Assembly: GCA_020523905.1 (NCBI GenBank)
Contig: JAJAPZ010000009.1
Location: 1 to 64,000, forward strand
From: Candidatus Obscuribacterium magneticum
GTDB lineage: Bacteria; Elusimicrobiota; Elusimicrobia; F11
Direction of reading: 5' to 3'
Length of the DNA stretch: 64,000 bases
Positions 38,133-47,769 of this stretch are shown here, piece by piece (position 1 is the first letter of the stretch; every line of letters starts with the position of its first letter). The translations under genes and the position numbers were made by a program. Below the pieces are notes generated by a model, which was not told the origin of the DNA, did not search any database, and saw only the letters and a list, made by a program, of their open reading frames with translations.

Positions 38133-38238
38133 CCTTAAGTTGCAAGTGGGATCCGCCTACTCCCCCTTCCTGGTCAGTAGAAATCTTACCTGGAATACTG
38201 GGCAATTTTAAATGATTGGAGGTTTTTAACACTTTTTC
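38133..38238 (+). promoter_or_regulatory. Leader of rpsB, possible autoregulatory RNA
   Basis: About 105 untranslated bases precede rpsB. GGAGG at 38218-38222 is 16 bases before the ATG, much longer than normal, with TTTTTAACACTTTTTC between. Leaders of rpsB in other bacteria bind S2 for feedback control. I could not confirm a specific fold here. Confidence 0.35.
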
Positions 38239-39099
38239 ATGGCCTTACCTGAATCTGCCGCGAAGACGGTTGACCCCACCATTTCGATGAAGTCTCTCCT
38301 CGAAGCCGGAGTCCATTTTGGACACCAAACCCACCGGTGGAATCCCAAGATGTCCCGCTATATTTTCGGGAGCCGCAATAACATTCATATTATCGATTTG
38401 CAAAAGACGGTCCGGGAGCTGAAGAAGGCTTGCGCCTACATCCGCAGCGTCGCCGCGGAAAACAAGGCCGTCTTATTCGTGGGGACCAAGAAACAGGCGC
38501 AGGAAGCCATCGTCCAAGAGGCCACGCGATGCGGGGCCCCCTATGTGGCGGAGCGTTGGCTGGGGGGGACTCTCACCAACTTTGAGACCATCCGGAAATC
38601 CGCCCAACGACTGAAGGAACTTCAAGAGATGCGGGACAAAGGGGTGTTTCATCTCGTGTCCAAGAAGGAGCGGGCCGGCAAGGAAAAGGACATCCGCCGA
38701 CTGCTCAAATCATTGGCCGGCATCCAGACAATGACGGAGTTGCCGGGATGTCTGTTTGTCATTGATCCCACCAATGAGATCACGGCCGTCATGGAAGCCC
38801 GGAAGATGGGCCTTCCTGTTGTGGCTGTTTGCGACACCAACTCCGATCCCGATTTGATTGACTACCCGATCCCCGGCAATGACGATGCCATTCGGGCGAT
38901 CCGCCTCATCACGAGTTTAATGGCGGAGGCCATTTTGCAAGGGAAACAAGCCCTCGCCGACCAGGCGATGACGCCCTTGTCCGGCGAAGCGGCCTCTTCA
39001 GGGGAAGAAACGACCGCCCCGGACGCACCCCTCTCGGAAACGCCCGTTGCCGAGAGGGGAGCCATTGAAAATAAACCCCTATCCTCAACACCGATATGA
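38239..39099 (+). CDS. rpsB: 30S ribosomal protein S2
   Basis: 286 residues. [37 protein letters not shown] and the final family block [21 protein letters not shown] are standard S2. The last 40 or so residues ([17 protein letters not shown] onward) are an acidic, disordered extension beyond the normal C-terminus. It overlaps tsf by four bases, the usual rpsB-tsf pair. Confidence 0.98.
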   Translation: MALPESAAKTVDPTISMKSLLEAGVHFGHQTHRWNPKMSRYIFGSRNNIHIIDLQKTVRELKKACAYIRSVAAENKAVLFVGTKKQAQEAIVQEATRCGAPYVAERWLGGTLTNFETIRKSAQRLKELQEMRDKGVFHLVSKKERAGKEKDIRRLLKSLAGIQTMTELPGCLFVIDPTNEITAVMEARKMGLPVVAVCDTNSDPDLIDYPIPGNDDAIRAIRLITSLMAEAILQGKQALADQAMTPLSGEAASSGEETTAPDAPLSETPVAERGAIENKPLSSTPI

Positions 39100-39965
39100 C
39101 ATCCCCCACCATTCAAATTAAAGCGGAAGATGTGCAAAAGCTCCGGCAGCTGACCGGCGCCGGTCTCATGGATTGCAAAAACGCCCTGACCGAAGCCCGG
39201 GGTGATACCGAGAAAGCCATCCGGATTCTTCGCGAAAAAGGCATCGCCAAGTCCTCCAAGCGGGCCGAGCGGGTGGCCGCCGAAGGGATGGTTGATACGT
39301 GGGTTTCTCCGGATCAAAGAGAAGCGGTTATATTGGAGCTCAATTGTGAGACCGACTTTGTCGCCCGCAATAGCGACTTTGTCAATTTTTCCAAAACCCT
39401 TCTTCAAACCATAAAGGACCATCCCCAATGGACGACCGCCGATCAGGTGCCTAAAGAACCGGTCGCGGAGCTGTCGGCCAAAATAGGCGAGAAGATCAAT
39501 CTCAAACGCTTCACCCGGTTCAAGGCGCCCGAGGGGGGTCTCATCGCCTCTTACATTCACCCGGGGTCCAAGCTGGCGGTGCTCCTTCAGATGGAGTCGG
39601 ATAAAAAAGGCCCTGCGAGCGAGGAGTTGAAAGGCCTCGGGAGGGAGCTTTGTATTCAGGTCGCCGGGGCCAACCCCACCTACGTGGACCGGCACGAGGT
39701 TCCACCGGAGGTCATCGAACGGGAGAAAGAAATTTCGAAGAAGCAGATGGAAGGCCAAAAGAAGCCCCCTGAAATCATGGAAAAAATCGCCGTGAACAAA
39801 CTCCTTCAATTTTATGAGCTCCACTGCCTCCTCGATCAGCCTCATGTGCGGGACCTGGCTGGAAAAACCAGGGTTCAGGATTTGGTGGAAGCGGTCGGCA
39901 AAAAGGAAACGGCCAAGATTAAAATAACAAAATTTGTACGTTACAGAGTCGGAGCAGATCAGTAA
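39096..39965 (+). CDS. tsf: Elongation factor Ts
   Basis: 289 residues. The N-terminal UBA-like part contains [19 protein letters not shown], and the core begins with [17 protein letters not shown], which contacts EF-Tu. EF-Ts releases GDP from EF-Tu. The ATG overlaps the rpsB stop (ATGA). Confidence 0.98.
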   Translation: MTSPTIQIKAEDVQKLRQLTGAGLMDCKNALTEARGDTEKAIRILREKGIAKSSKRAERVAAEGMVDTWVSPDQREAVILELNCETDFVARNSDFVNFSKTLLQTIKDHPQWTTADQVPKEPVAELSAKIGEKINLKRFTRFKAPEGGLIASYIHPGSKLAVLLQMESDKKGPASEELKGLGRELCIQVAGANPTYVDRHEVPPEVIEREKEISKKQMEGQKKPPEIMEKIAVNKLLQFYELHCLLDQPHVRDLAGKTRVQDLVEAVGKKETAKIKITKFVRYRVGADQ

Positions 39966-39974
39966 TATATAAGC

Positions 39975-40676
39975 ATGGAACGAGTCGTCCTTAAACTCTC
40001 GGGTGAAGCCCTCCTCGGCGGGGAGAGATACGGGATCGATTTAAAAAGCCTCTTCCGCATGGCGCGGGATATCAAGGCCGCCTGCTCCCGCAAAGTTCAG
40101 TTGGCCATTGTCATCGGCGGGGGAAATATCTGGCGGGGCGCCCGCGATCAAGGCCTGGCTCTGGAGCGGGCCATTTCCGACAACATGGGGATGCTGGCCA
40201 CCCTCATCAATGCCATCGCCCTTCAAAACGCCCTCGAACAGGTCGGGGTTCCCACCCGTGTCATGTCCGCCATTAATGTGTCGCAGGTGGCCGAACCCTA
40301 CATCCGCCGCCGGGCGATCCGTCATTTGGAAAAAGGGCGGGTCATCGTCTTTGCGGCCGGAACCGGCAACCCCTATTTTACGACCGATACGGCGGCAGCC
40401 CTCCGGGCCTCCGAAATCGGCGCGACCCTTCTTCTCAAAGCCACCCAGGTTGATGGCGTCTACTCGGCCGATCCGAAGAAATCAAGAAACGTCAAATTGT
40501 TCAAGCGGCTTTCCTTGGAGGTGGCCCTGCGGCGGCGGCTTGGCATCATGGATCAGACCGCCCTGGCGCTTTGCCAGGAGAACAATCTTTCCATCAGGGT
40601 CTTCAATCTTCACAAGCCCCGCGCTTTGACCCGGGCCATTCAGGGTCAGTCGATCGGGACGCTGGTGACCCCGTAA
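39975..40676 (+). CDS. pyrH: UMP kinase
   Basis: 233 residues of the amino-acid kinase fold: RVVLKLSGEALLGG at the start, VIGGGNIWRGARDQG and TGNPYFTTDTAAALRA. It makes UDP from UMP. No clear Shine-Dalgarno sequence precedes the ATG; the tsf stop is nine bases upstream. The order rpsB-tsf-pyrH-frr is widely conserved. Confidence 0.97.
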   Translation: MERVVLKLSGEALLGGERYGIDLKSLFRMARDIKAACSRKVQLAIVIGGGNIWRGARDQGLALERAISDNMGMLATLINAIALQNALEQVGVPTRVMSAINVSQVAEPYIRRRAIRHLEKGRVIVFAAGTGNPYFTTDTAAALRASEIGATLLLKATQVDGVYSADPKKSRNVKLFKRLSLEVALRRRLGIMDQTALALCQENNLSIRVFNLHKPRALTRAIQGQSIGTLVTP

Positions 40677-40700
40677 ACTTTTTGGGAGGAGGGGAAAACG

Positions 40701-41261
40701 ATGCCCACACAAACGATTATTGCCGACGCTGAGCAGCAGATGAAAAGAACGATGGAGAAACTTCAGAGCGATTTCGCTAAAGTGAGGACGGGCCGCGCTT
40801 CGCCGGCTTTGTTGGAAGCCGTCCGGGTGATCTATTACGGATCTCCTGTGCCGGTTCAGCAGGTGGGTTCCGTCGCCGTCACCGACGCCCGCACCATTGA
40901 AATCCGGCCGTGGGACATGAGCGTCCTGCCGGAGCTGGAAAAAGCCATTGTGAATGCAAATTTGGGACTCACGCCCCATTCCGACGGCAAAGTCATGCGG
41001 CTTTCCTTTCCTCCTCCCAATGAGGACCGGCGCAAGGAGTTGGTCAAGGTCGTCCGGAAGCTCGCGGAAGATTTTCGCGTGTCGCTGCGCAACGTCCGCC
41101 GGGACGCCATTGAAAAAGTGAAGGCCGAAGAGAAGAATAAAGTGATTTCCGCCGATGTCAAGGAGCAGAGCGAAGACCGCGTGCAGGGATTGACCAACAC
41201 CTTCATCAAGAAGGTGGACGACCTCCTCGCCGTGAAAGAAAAAGAAATACTCGAAATTTAA
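40701..41261 (+). CDS. frr: Ribosome recycling factor
   Basis: 186 residues, standard length. FAKVRTGRASPALLEAVRVIYYG, then the PWDM segment and LRNVRRDAIEKVK near the C-terminus are diagnostic. A strong GGGAGGAGGGG precedes the ATG. Confidence 0.97.
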   Translation: MPTQTIIADAEQQMKRTMEKLQSDFAKVRTGRASPALLEAVRVIYYGSPVPVQQVGSVAVTDARTIEIRPWDMSVLPELEKAIVNANLGLTPHSDGKVMRLSFPPPNEDRRKELVKVVRKLAEDFRVSLRNVRRDAIEKVKAEEKNKVISADVKEQSEDRVQGLTNTFIKKVDDLLAVKEKEILEI

Positions 41262-41285
41262 TCACCAGCGGCGATTCCTTCATCC

Positions 41286-42011
41286 ATGCTCCGGCCTTCC
41301 GAAAAACTTCTCGCCAAGATCGATCCCACACGCCTGCCCCGCCATGTGGCCATCATCATGGATGGCAACGGCCGCTGGGCGAAAAAGAAGCACCTGCCAC
41401 GTCTCTTGGGTCACCGCGCCGGAACAAAGGCCGTCCGGCAGGTGGTTGAAACCGCCGGAACACTGGGCCTACAGGTTCTCACTCTTTATGCCTTCTCCAC
41501 AGAGAACTGGTCCCGACCTCCGGAGGAAATCGACGGGTTGATGATGCTTCTTCGTCAGACCTTAAGGCGTGAAGCGGCACACCTTCAGAAGAACAACGTC
41601 CGCTTGGAGACGATCGGGGACCTTTCACGGCTTCCCTTGGCGGTTCAGGAAGAGTTGGAGGACGCCAAAAAGAGGCTCGCTCGTAATACCGGACTTCGGT
41701 TGGTGTTGGCCCTCAATTACGGGGGCCGGCAGGATATCATCCAGGCCTGCAATGCCGTCTTGGCGCGGGGGACAACGCAGTTTACGGAGCCTCTTCTGTC
41801 GGCGCATCTTCAAACCGCCGCATTCCCGGATCCCGATTTGTTGATTCGGACCTCGGGTGAGCACCGCGTATCGAATTTCTTGTTGTGGCAGATCGCCTAT
41901 GCCGAGCTTTATGTCACGCCGGTCCTCTGGCCGGACTTCGGGGCCGAGGAGTTTTACCGCGCCGTCTTAGATTATCAGGCGCGGGAGCGCCGCTATGGAG
42001 GGTTGGGTTAA
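41286..42011 (+). CDS. uppS: Isoprenyl transferase (undecaprenyl diphosphate synthase)
   Basis: 241 residues. HVAIIMDGNGRWAKKK with catalytic D26, LTLYAFSTENWSRP and PDLLIRTSGEHRVSNFLLWQ are the three cis-prenyltransferase signatures. It makes the lipid carrier for peptidoglycan precursors. UppP, which recycles that carrier, is encoded at 57349-58140. Confidence 0.97.
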   Translation: MLRPSEKLLAKIDPTRLPRHVAIIMDGNGRWAKKKHLPRLLGHRAGTKAVRQVVETAGTLGLQVLTLYAFSTENWSRPPEEIDGLMMLLRQTLRREAAHLQKNNVRLETIGDLSRLPLAVQEELEDAKKRLARNTGLRLVLALNYGGRQDIIQACNAVLARGTTQFTEPLLSAHLQTAAFPDPDLLIRTSGEHRVSNFLLWQIAYAELYVTPVLWPDFGAEEFYRAVLDYQARERRYGGLG

Positions 42012-42028
42012 AAACCCGGTATAAAAAG

Positions 42029-42883
42029 ATGGTTCTTCCCCGCGTGATCACGTCCATCCTTCTGGTTCCCCTGGTCCTTTCGGCGGTGTGGGTGGGATCC
42101 CTTCCCTTTTTTCTCTTTGTGATGGCCATCACTCTCCTTTGCGGATGGGAGTATTCTCTCATGGCGGAGGCGGGCGGCTATCCCAATCAATTTTGGATGT
42201 CCCTGTTTGGCAATAGCCTTGTCCTTTTGGCTCTGTTTATGGACGGGGTCCCCTGGGGACCCTTGCATCGGTCCCCGAGTGTGGTTTTTGTCTTCCTATT
42301 TTTATTTTTCCTGTCTTTTATGCGGGAATTTTTCCGGCGGGATAAAAGCTATTCCTTTTTGCGTGCGGTCACGACGATGGCGGGGATCGTCCTCTGTTCG
42401 TTCTGCCTGGGACATCTCCTTTTAATCCGGGATTTGCGGGCGGTGGGGGGAGAAGGGATTCTTCCCATCGGACGGGAGATGGTTTTTTTCCTTCTTTTTG
42501 TCGTTTGGGGCGTGGACACAGGAGCCTGGTTGATCGGCCGCCTCCTCGGGCGGATGAAGATGGCTCCCAAAGTGTCACCGAAAAAGACCTGGGAAGGAGC
42601 GGTGGGGGGGACGCTCCTGGGGTGCTTGATTGGGTGGTTCTTCCGGGCCCTCTTTTTACGGGAGTCTGTGGGGGGATTCGAAGCCTTTCTCTTCTCATTG
42701 GCGATCGCGATCGTCGCCCAAGCCTCGGATTTGATTGAGTCCTTAATTAAGCGGTCTTTTGGAGTTAAAAATTCGTCGGACTTGCTGCCCGGCCATGGAG
42801 GTCTTTTGGATCGGTTTGACTCCTTTATTTTTTCCGCCCCCTTCTTCTATTATGTGCTTATTGGCACCGGCCGCTTTAATTAA
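42029..42883 (+). CDS. cdsA: Phosphatidate cytidylyltransferase
   Basis: From the ATG at 42029 the protein has 284 residues with about seven to eight helices. The C-terminal signature SDLIESLIKRSFGVKNSSDLLPGHGGLLDRFDS is complete (seen in two parts: SDLIESLIKR and LPGHGGLLDRFDS). It makes CDP-diacylglycerol for phospholipid synthesis. The frame is open further up into uppS, but the family starts at MVLPRVIT. It is the normal third member of the frr-uppS-cdsA-dxr-rseP series. Confidence 0.95.
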   Translation: MVLPRVITSILLVPLVLSAVWVGSLPFFLFVMAITLLCGWEYSLMAEAGGYPNQFWMSLFGNSLVLLALFMDGVPWGPLHRSPSVVFVFLFLFFLSFMREFFRRDKSYSFLRAVTTMAGIVLCSFCLGHLLLIRDLRAVGGEGILPIGREMVFFLLFVVWGVDTGAWLIGRLLGRMKMAPKVSPKKTWEGAVGGTLLGCLIGWFFRALFLRESVGGFEAFLFSLAIAIVAQASDLIESLIKRSFGVKNSSDLLPGHGGLLDRFDSFIFSAPFFYYVLIGTGRFN

Positions 42884-42896
42884 GGACAAAACACCG

Positions 42897-44075
42897 ATGG
42901 GAAGAAAAAACATCGTCATTTTGGGTTCGACAGGTTCCATCGGTGAGAACGCCCTGGATGTCATCCGGCATCACCGGTCTTCCTTCCGGATTCTTGGGCT
43001 TTCGGCCCGTCGGAATGTCCGACGCCTTCTTCAGCAAATAAAAGAGTTTTCACCGGCGGCGGTGGCCCTCCGCGATGAGGATGCGGCGGGGACGCTTAAA
43101 GAGACCCTCTTTTCCTGGAAAAAGAAGCCCAAAGTTTTCAGTCATGCCGATGGCCTCGAGCAGCTGGCCAAAATGAAAGAAGCCGACTTTGTCTTAAGCG
43201 GGGTGGTCGGCTCCGAGGGGCTTTTGCCCCTTCTGGCCGCCCTGACAGCGGGGAAAGTGGTGGGTTTGGCCAATAAAGAGGCCCTCGTTTCTGCCGGGGA
43301 CATCATTATGAAGCTTTCCCGGCAGAAGAAGGCGAACATCATTCCGGTCGACAGCGAGCACTCCGCGATCTTTCAATGTCTTAAAGGCCATGAGGGAGCG
43401 GCCGTTTCCCGGATTGTCCTGACCGCGAGCGGCGGGCCTTTTTACCAGTCCGAGCGGGATTTTGCATCGATCACGGTGGAGGAAGCCTTGAACCATCCCA
43501 CCTGGCGCATGGGGGAGAAAATAACGATCGATTCGGCGACTCTCATGAATAAAGGGCTTGAGGCCATCGAGGCCCATCATCTTTTTAATATCCCCATGGA
43601 AAAAATTTCGATCGTCATCCATCCCCAATCCATTGTTCATTCCCTGGTGGAGTTCGAAGACGGTGCGGCCCTGGCCCAGTTGTCCATGCCGGATATGCGC
43701 CTGCCCATTCAGTACGCGCTCACCTATCCCCACCGGTGTCGAACCTCCATTCAGCGGCTCGAGCTGGAGAAGGTGAAGCGGCTTGATTTTGCCGCTCCCG
43801 ATTTTTCCCGTTTTCCATGCCTCCGGCTGGCCTTGGAGGCGGGGCGAACCGGCGGGACGGCGCCTGTCGTTCTCTCTTCCAGTAATGAAATTGCCGTGGC
43901 GGCTTTCGTGGGGAAACGCCTCCCTTTTTCGGAGATTCCCCGCGTGGTCGAGAAGACATTAAAAAAGCACACGGTCAGGAAAACCCCTTCTTTAGATGAT
44001 ATTCTTACGGCCGATCGATGGGCGCGTGAGGAAGCCAGGAATTTGATCGGATCCATGGAGGCAGCGTTATGCTAG
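42897..44075 (+). CDS. dxr: 1-deoxy-D-xylulose 5-phosphate reductoisomerase
   Basis: 392 residues from the ATG at 42897 (AAGGA lies about 10 bases upstream). The NADPH motif ILGSTGSIGENALDVI is at the N-terminus; NKEALVSAG, VDSEHSAIFQ and ASGGPF are the family blocks with the metal ligands (D and E in VDSEHS). It is the second step of the MEP isoprenoid pathway and feeds UppS and the polyprenyl synthase. It overlaps rseP by seven bases. Confidence 0.97.
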   Translation: MGRKNIVILGSTGSIGENALDVIRHHRSSFRILGLSARRNVRRLLQQIKEFSPAAVALRDEDAAGTLKETLFSWKKKPKVFSHADGLEQLAKMKEADFVLSGVVGSEGLLPLLAALTAGKVVGLANKEALVSAGDIIMKLSRQKKANIIPVDSEHSAIFQCLKGHEGAAVSRIVLTASGGPFYQSERDFASITVEEALNHPTWRMGEKITIDSATLMNKGLEAIEAHHLFNIPMEKISIVIHPQSIVHSLVEFEDGAALAQLSMPDMRLPIQYALTYPHRCRTSIQRLELEKVKRLDFAAPDFSRFPCLRLALEAGRTGGTAPVVLSSSNEIAVAAFVGKRLPFSEIPRVVEKTLKKHTVRKTPSLDDILTADRWAREEARNLIGSMEAALC

Positions 44076-45190
44076 CGGTTCTCGGAGTGGCCTTTGCTTT
44101 TGGCGTTGTGATTTTCGTTCACGAGTTTGGCCACTTCATCGTGGCGAAAAAAACCGGCGTCAAGGTGGAGCGCTTCGCGTTTGGATTCGGCAAGGAGGTC
44201 GTCGGCTTTCAGTGGGGAGAGACACGCTACTCCATCAATTGGATCCCCTTGGGCGGCTATGTGAAAATGGCGGGGGAGGTGCCCGAGGAGTATGAAGGAC
44301 CCGTCTTGGAAGGCGGGTCGGCCCAAGGAAGCCCGTCGATTGCGGAGGATCATTCCCGGGATTTTCTGGCCAAGCCGTGGTATCTTCGTGTTCCCATCAT
44401 CGTGGCCGGGCCGGTCATGAATTATGTCCTCGCTTTTTTCATCTTTTTTGGCATCTTGGTGGTTTGGGGCCTGCCCATTCAAATGAACAAAACCGATGTC
44501 GGCGAGATCATTGCCGGCATGCCGGCCGACCGGGCAGGCTTAAAGACGGGCGATCGGATCCTGCGTGTTGAGGGGCAGTCGGTGGAGGATTTCCAAACCA
44601 TCGCCGACCTCATTCACCACCGGCCAGAACGGCCGGTGTCTCTGGTAATCCATCGGAGTGGGAAAGAGGTGAATTTCAATATAAAGACGCAACGGGATAA
44701 GCGAACCGGCTACGGATTGATCGGAATCCGCCCTGCCGACCCGGTTTATGCCCGCAAGCGCATCGGCTTGATGGAGTCCATTAACAAATCCGGTGTGCAG
44801 TGTTGGAACATCACCTGGCTGACCTTGAGTTATCTGGGACAGAAGATCTGGGCCCTGGAGAAGCCGGATGTGGCCGGTCCCGTGGGGATCGCCCAGGTTG
44901 TGGCCAAGGCCGTCCGAGCCGGATGGGAAGATTTCTTGTATTTGATCGGTCTTATTTCGGTCAGTTTAGGGTTGTTTAATCTGTTTCCCATTCCCTTGTT
45001 GGATGGGGGGCATGTCGCCTATAACCTGGCCGAGGGGATTCGTGGTAAGCCGCTCAGCCAAAAAACAATTTCCAGGGCCAATACCGTCGGCATGGCCATC
45101 CTCTTAGGCATCTTGACCCTCGCTTTTTATAACGACATTCAGCGAAGCTGGATGGCCAAGGAGAAGCCTCCCGTTCAGCAGGGCAAATAG
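44069..45190 (+). CDS. rseP: Site-2 protease RseP
   Basis: 373 residues, inner-membrane metalloprotease. HEFGH (18-22) holds two zinc ligands and NLFPIPLLDGGH near the C-terminus holds the third (LDG). One PDZ domain is visible near 150-235 (GMPADRAGLKTGDRIL), where E. coli RseP has two. It cuts anti-sigma factors and remnant signal peptides. It is adjacent to proS. Confidence 0.95.
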   Translation: MLAVLGVAFAFGVVIFVHEFGHFIVAKKTGVKVERFAFGFGKEVVGFQWGETRYSINWIPLGGYVKMAGEVPEEYEGPVLEGGSAQGSPSIAEDHSRDFLAKPWYLRVPIIVAGPVMNYVLAFFIFFGILVVWGLPIQMNKTDVGEIIAGMPADRAGLKTGDRILRVEGQSVEDFQTIADLIHHRPERPVSLVIHRSGKEVNFNIKTQRDKRTGYGLIGIRPADPVYARKRIGLMESINKSGVQCWNITWLTLSYLGQKIWALEKPDVAGPVGIAQVVAKAVRAGWEDFLYLIGLISVSLGLFNLFPIPLLDGGHVAYNLAEGIRGKPLSQKTISRANTVGMAILLGILTLAFYNDIQRSWMAKEKPPVQQGK

Positions 45191-45191
45191 A

Positions 45192-46901
45192 ATGAAGGTC
45201 TCCCAGTTTTTCATTCCCACGTTGAAAGAGACGCCTTCCGACGCCGATACGATCAGCGCCAAGTTGATGCTTCGGGCCGGCCTAATTCGAAAAGTCGCCT
45301 CCGGCCTCTATGAGTGGCTGCCGCTGGGTTTCAAGGTTCTCAAGCGTGTCGAGCAGGTGGTCCGGGAGGAGATGGACCGGATCGGCGGGCTGGAAGTGTG
45401 GCTTCCTCACGTTCAGCCCAAGGAATATTGGGAGGAAACCGGCCGCTGGGCTCTCTACGGAAAGGAGCTTCTCCGTTTTAAAGACCGCAAGAATGCGGAA
45501 TTTTGCTTCGCTCCCACGGCGGAGGAGCTCATCACCGATGTGGTGCGGCGGGACGTCAGATCCTATCGGGAACTCCCCCTTCTTTTTTACCAATTTGGAA
45601 CGAAGTTCCGGGACGAGATCCGGCCCCGCTTCGGCGTCATGCGCGCGCGCGAGTTTTATATGAAGGACGCCTACTCCTTCCACGCGGATGAGAAGGATTT
45701 AGACCGGATGTACCAGAAGGTTTTTGAAGCCTATACGAAGATGCTGACTCGGCTGGGGCTAAGGGCAAGGCCGGTGGAAGCCGAGACGGGCACCATCGGG
45801 GGCAATTTTTCCAACGAATTTATGGTCCTGGCGGAAACGGGGGAGGAGGTCGTCGCCACCTGTGCGGCGTGCGGTTATGCGGCCAACATCGAACGGGCGG
45901 AAACGGTCCCGGTTCAAAAGAAAGATGTCGAAGCGCCGAAGGCCGTCGAGGAAGTCTCTACGCCGAACAAGTTTCGTGTTGAGGAGGTGGCTTCTCACCT
46001 CAAGGTGTCTGCTGAAAAGATCATCAAGACGGTTTTTTATATCGCGGACAGCCAGCCGGTGGTCGCCCTCTTGCGGGGGGACACCGAACTTAACGAACCG
46101 AAACTGCAGCGTCTATTGGGATCCAAACTGGTGCGCCCGGCCAATGAGGAGGAGTACCGGCAGTTGGCGACGTGCGAGGTCGGTTACGCCGGGCCCATGA
46201 ATCTAAAAGGCCGACTGGTGGCGGATTATCTGGTGCCGACCATCGTCAACGGCGTCACCGGCGCCAATAAGAAGGATTTCCATTTAAAGAACGTCAACAT
46301 CGGGCGCGATTTTAAGCCGGACATGGTCGGGGACATCCGCCAGATTCGCCCCGGTGATGACTGCCCGCGGTGCGGGAAGAACGTTAGCTTCTTCCACGGG
46401 ATTGAGGTCGGTCATGTCTTCAAGTTGGGGACAAAATACTCCGAGGCCATGAAAGCCACTTTTCTCGATGAAGGGGGGACGGCCCGCCCCATGGTCATGG
46501 GGTGTTACGGCATCGGGGTCTCCCGTATTGTCGCCGCCGCCATCGAACAGAATAACGATGAAAACGGCATCCGGTGGCCTGTCCCCATGGCGCCTTTTGA
46601 GGTTCTTATCACGCCGACCAACATGTCAGAGGAAAAAATGAAGCAAGCCGCCCAAGAAATCTATGAGGGCCTTTTGAAGGGGGGAATCGATGTTCTTCTC
46701 GATGACCGGGACGTGCGGGCCGGTGTGAAATTCAAGGACGCCGATTTGATCGGGATCCCCTTTCGTTTGACGATCGGCGAGAAGTCCCTCGCCAAGAACG
46801 TGGTGGAGTTCAAGGCCCGAACGGATGAGAAAGCCCAGGAATTTGCGCTCGACAAAGTTGTGGGCGAAGTCATTAAAAGAGTCAAAAGCCTCAGGACGTA
46901 G
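45192..46901 (+). CDS. proS: Prolyl-tRNA synthetase, bacterial type with editing domain
   Basis: 569 residues, a class II synthetase. Motif 2 lies in RPRFGVMRAREFYMKDAYSF, an INS/YbaK-type editing insertion at about 230-395 (KTVFYIADSQPVVALLRGD), motif 3 in GCYGIGVSRIVAAAIEQ, and an anticodon-binding domain at the end. Placement behind rseP is common. The ATG lies one base after the rseP stop. Confidence 0.97.
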   Translation: MKVSQFFIPTLKETPSDADTISAKLMLRAGLIRKVASGLYEWLPLGFKVLKRVEQVVREEMDRIGGLEVWLPHVQPKEYWEETGRWALYGKELLRFKDRKNAEFCFAPTAEELITDVVRRDVRSYRELPLLFYQFGTKFRDEIRPRFGVMRAREFYMKDAYSFHADEKDLDRMYQKVFEAYTKMLTRLGLRARPVEAETGTIGGNFSNEFMVLAETGEEVVATCAACGYAANIERAETVPVQKKDVEAPKAVEEVSTPNKFRVEEVASHLKVSAEKIIKTVFYIADSQPVVALLRGDTELNEPKLQRLLGSKLVRPANEEEYRQLATCEVGYAGPMNLKGRLVADYLVPTIVNGVTGANKKDFHLKNVNIGRDFKPDMVGDIRQIRPGDDCPRCGKNVSFFHGIEVGHVFKLGTKYSEAMKATFLDEGGTARPMVMGCYGIGVSRIVAAAIEQNNDENGIRWPVPMAPFEVLITPTNMSEEKMKQAAQEIYEGLLKGGIDVLLDDRDVRAGVKFKDADLIGIPFRLTIGEKSLAKNVVEFKARTDEKAQEFALDKVVGEVIKRVKSLRT

Positions 46902-46911
46902 GAGTCGGAAC

Positions 46912-47769
46912 ATTAGGACCCTTTTATTGTTTGTCGCCGCGTTGGTCCTATGGGGCTGCCCCTTGCGATCAGAGGAACCAGAGGTCACCCCCTCGCCGGA
47001 CTCATCAATGGCGATAGATGTGCCCGCCCGCGTCCCTTGGAACCTGGATGAATCCTACAAAGGGGATTATCCCGATACAGCAGAGAAGCTGAGGTGGGAG
47101 GTCCCCATTCTCATGCGTCAGACCCTGATTGATTTATCCGTCAAGCTGGGCCTTAGCTATGAGGAAGGGTGGCGTTATCCGTTAACAGTCCAGTTTGTGG
47201 ATGGGGCTCCGGGCGGGATGGAAAACGCCCTCGCTTTTGTGGCCCTGGCCAAGACGGAGAAAGGGATCGCCCAGTCTTTGAACATCAATGTGTGGGCCTA
47301 TCAGAAGGAAAATTTTGATTTCGATAAGGTACTGGCACACGAATTGGTCCATGCGATGTTAAATGACGCTTTGGGCGCCGAAGCCGCTCTCTTGTTGCCG
47401 GTGTGGCTTCACGAAGGGTTGGCGGTCTATGGGGCCGGCCAGGGCGAAAAGATGTTAAAAAATTACGTTTACCGAACCTCCGGCTGGTCCGAAGCAAAAA
47501 TATTGAACGGCTTGGAAGGGCCGCATGGCGCCCTCGATTATGCGGAGGATTATCTGGCGATTAAATATATTTACGAAAAGCACGGGCAGAATTCGCTGCA
47601 CAATTTCGTGCGGGGAGTGGTTGGACACAGAGGCGACATCCCACCCGCCATCGAATCCAGCTGCTTTGAAACCTGGGATGACTTTCAAAAGCACGTTCGG
47701 GCCTATTCCAAAGAGGAAATCAAGAGAATTGGGCCGGCCAAAAGAGGTTACAATGAAAAACCCTATTAG
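46912..47769 (+). CDS. Lipoprotein metallopeptidase (peptidase MA-like), probable ATT start
   Basis: No ATG, GTG or TTG suits this gene between the proS stop and the signal sequence. ATT at 46912 has AGGAG seven bases upstream and opens MRTLLLFVAALVLWGC, an ideal lipoprotein signal with lipobox LWGC. An ATG at 46825 in frame lies inside proS and would put some 29 residues before this signal. The mature protein has a gluzincin site: HELVHAML near 143 and, downstream, VWLHEGLAVYGAGQ, where the glutamate is the likely third zinc ligand. It should be a membrane-anchored periplasmic peptidase of unknown substrate. Its end overlaps the next, convergent gene by four bases. Confidence 0.75.
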   Translation: MRTLLLFVAALVLWGCPLRSEEPEVTPSPDSSMAIDVPARVPWNLDESYKGDYPDTAEKLRWEVPILMRQTLIDLSVKLGLSYEEGWRYPLTVQFVDGAPGGMENALAFVALAKTEKGIAQSLNINVWAYQKENFDFDKVLAHELVHAMLNDALGAEAALLLPVWLHEGLAVYGAGQGEKMLKNYVYRTSGWSEAKILNGLEGPHGALDYAEDYLAIKYIYEKHGQNSLHNFVRGVVGHRGDIPPAIESSCFETWDDFQKHVRAYSKEEIKRIGPAKRGYNEKPY

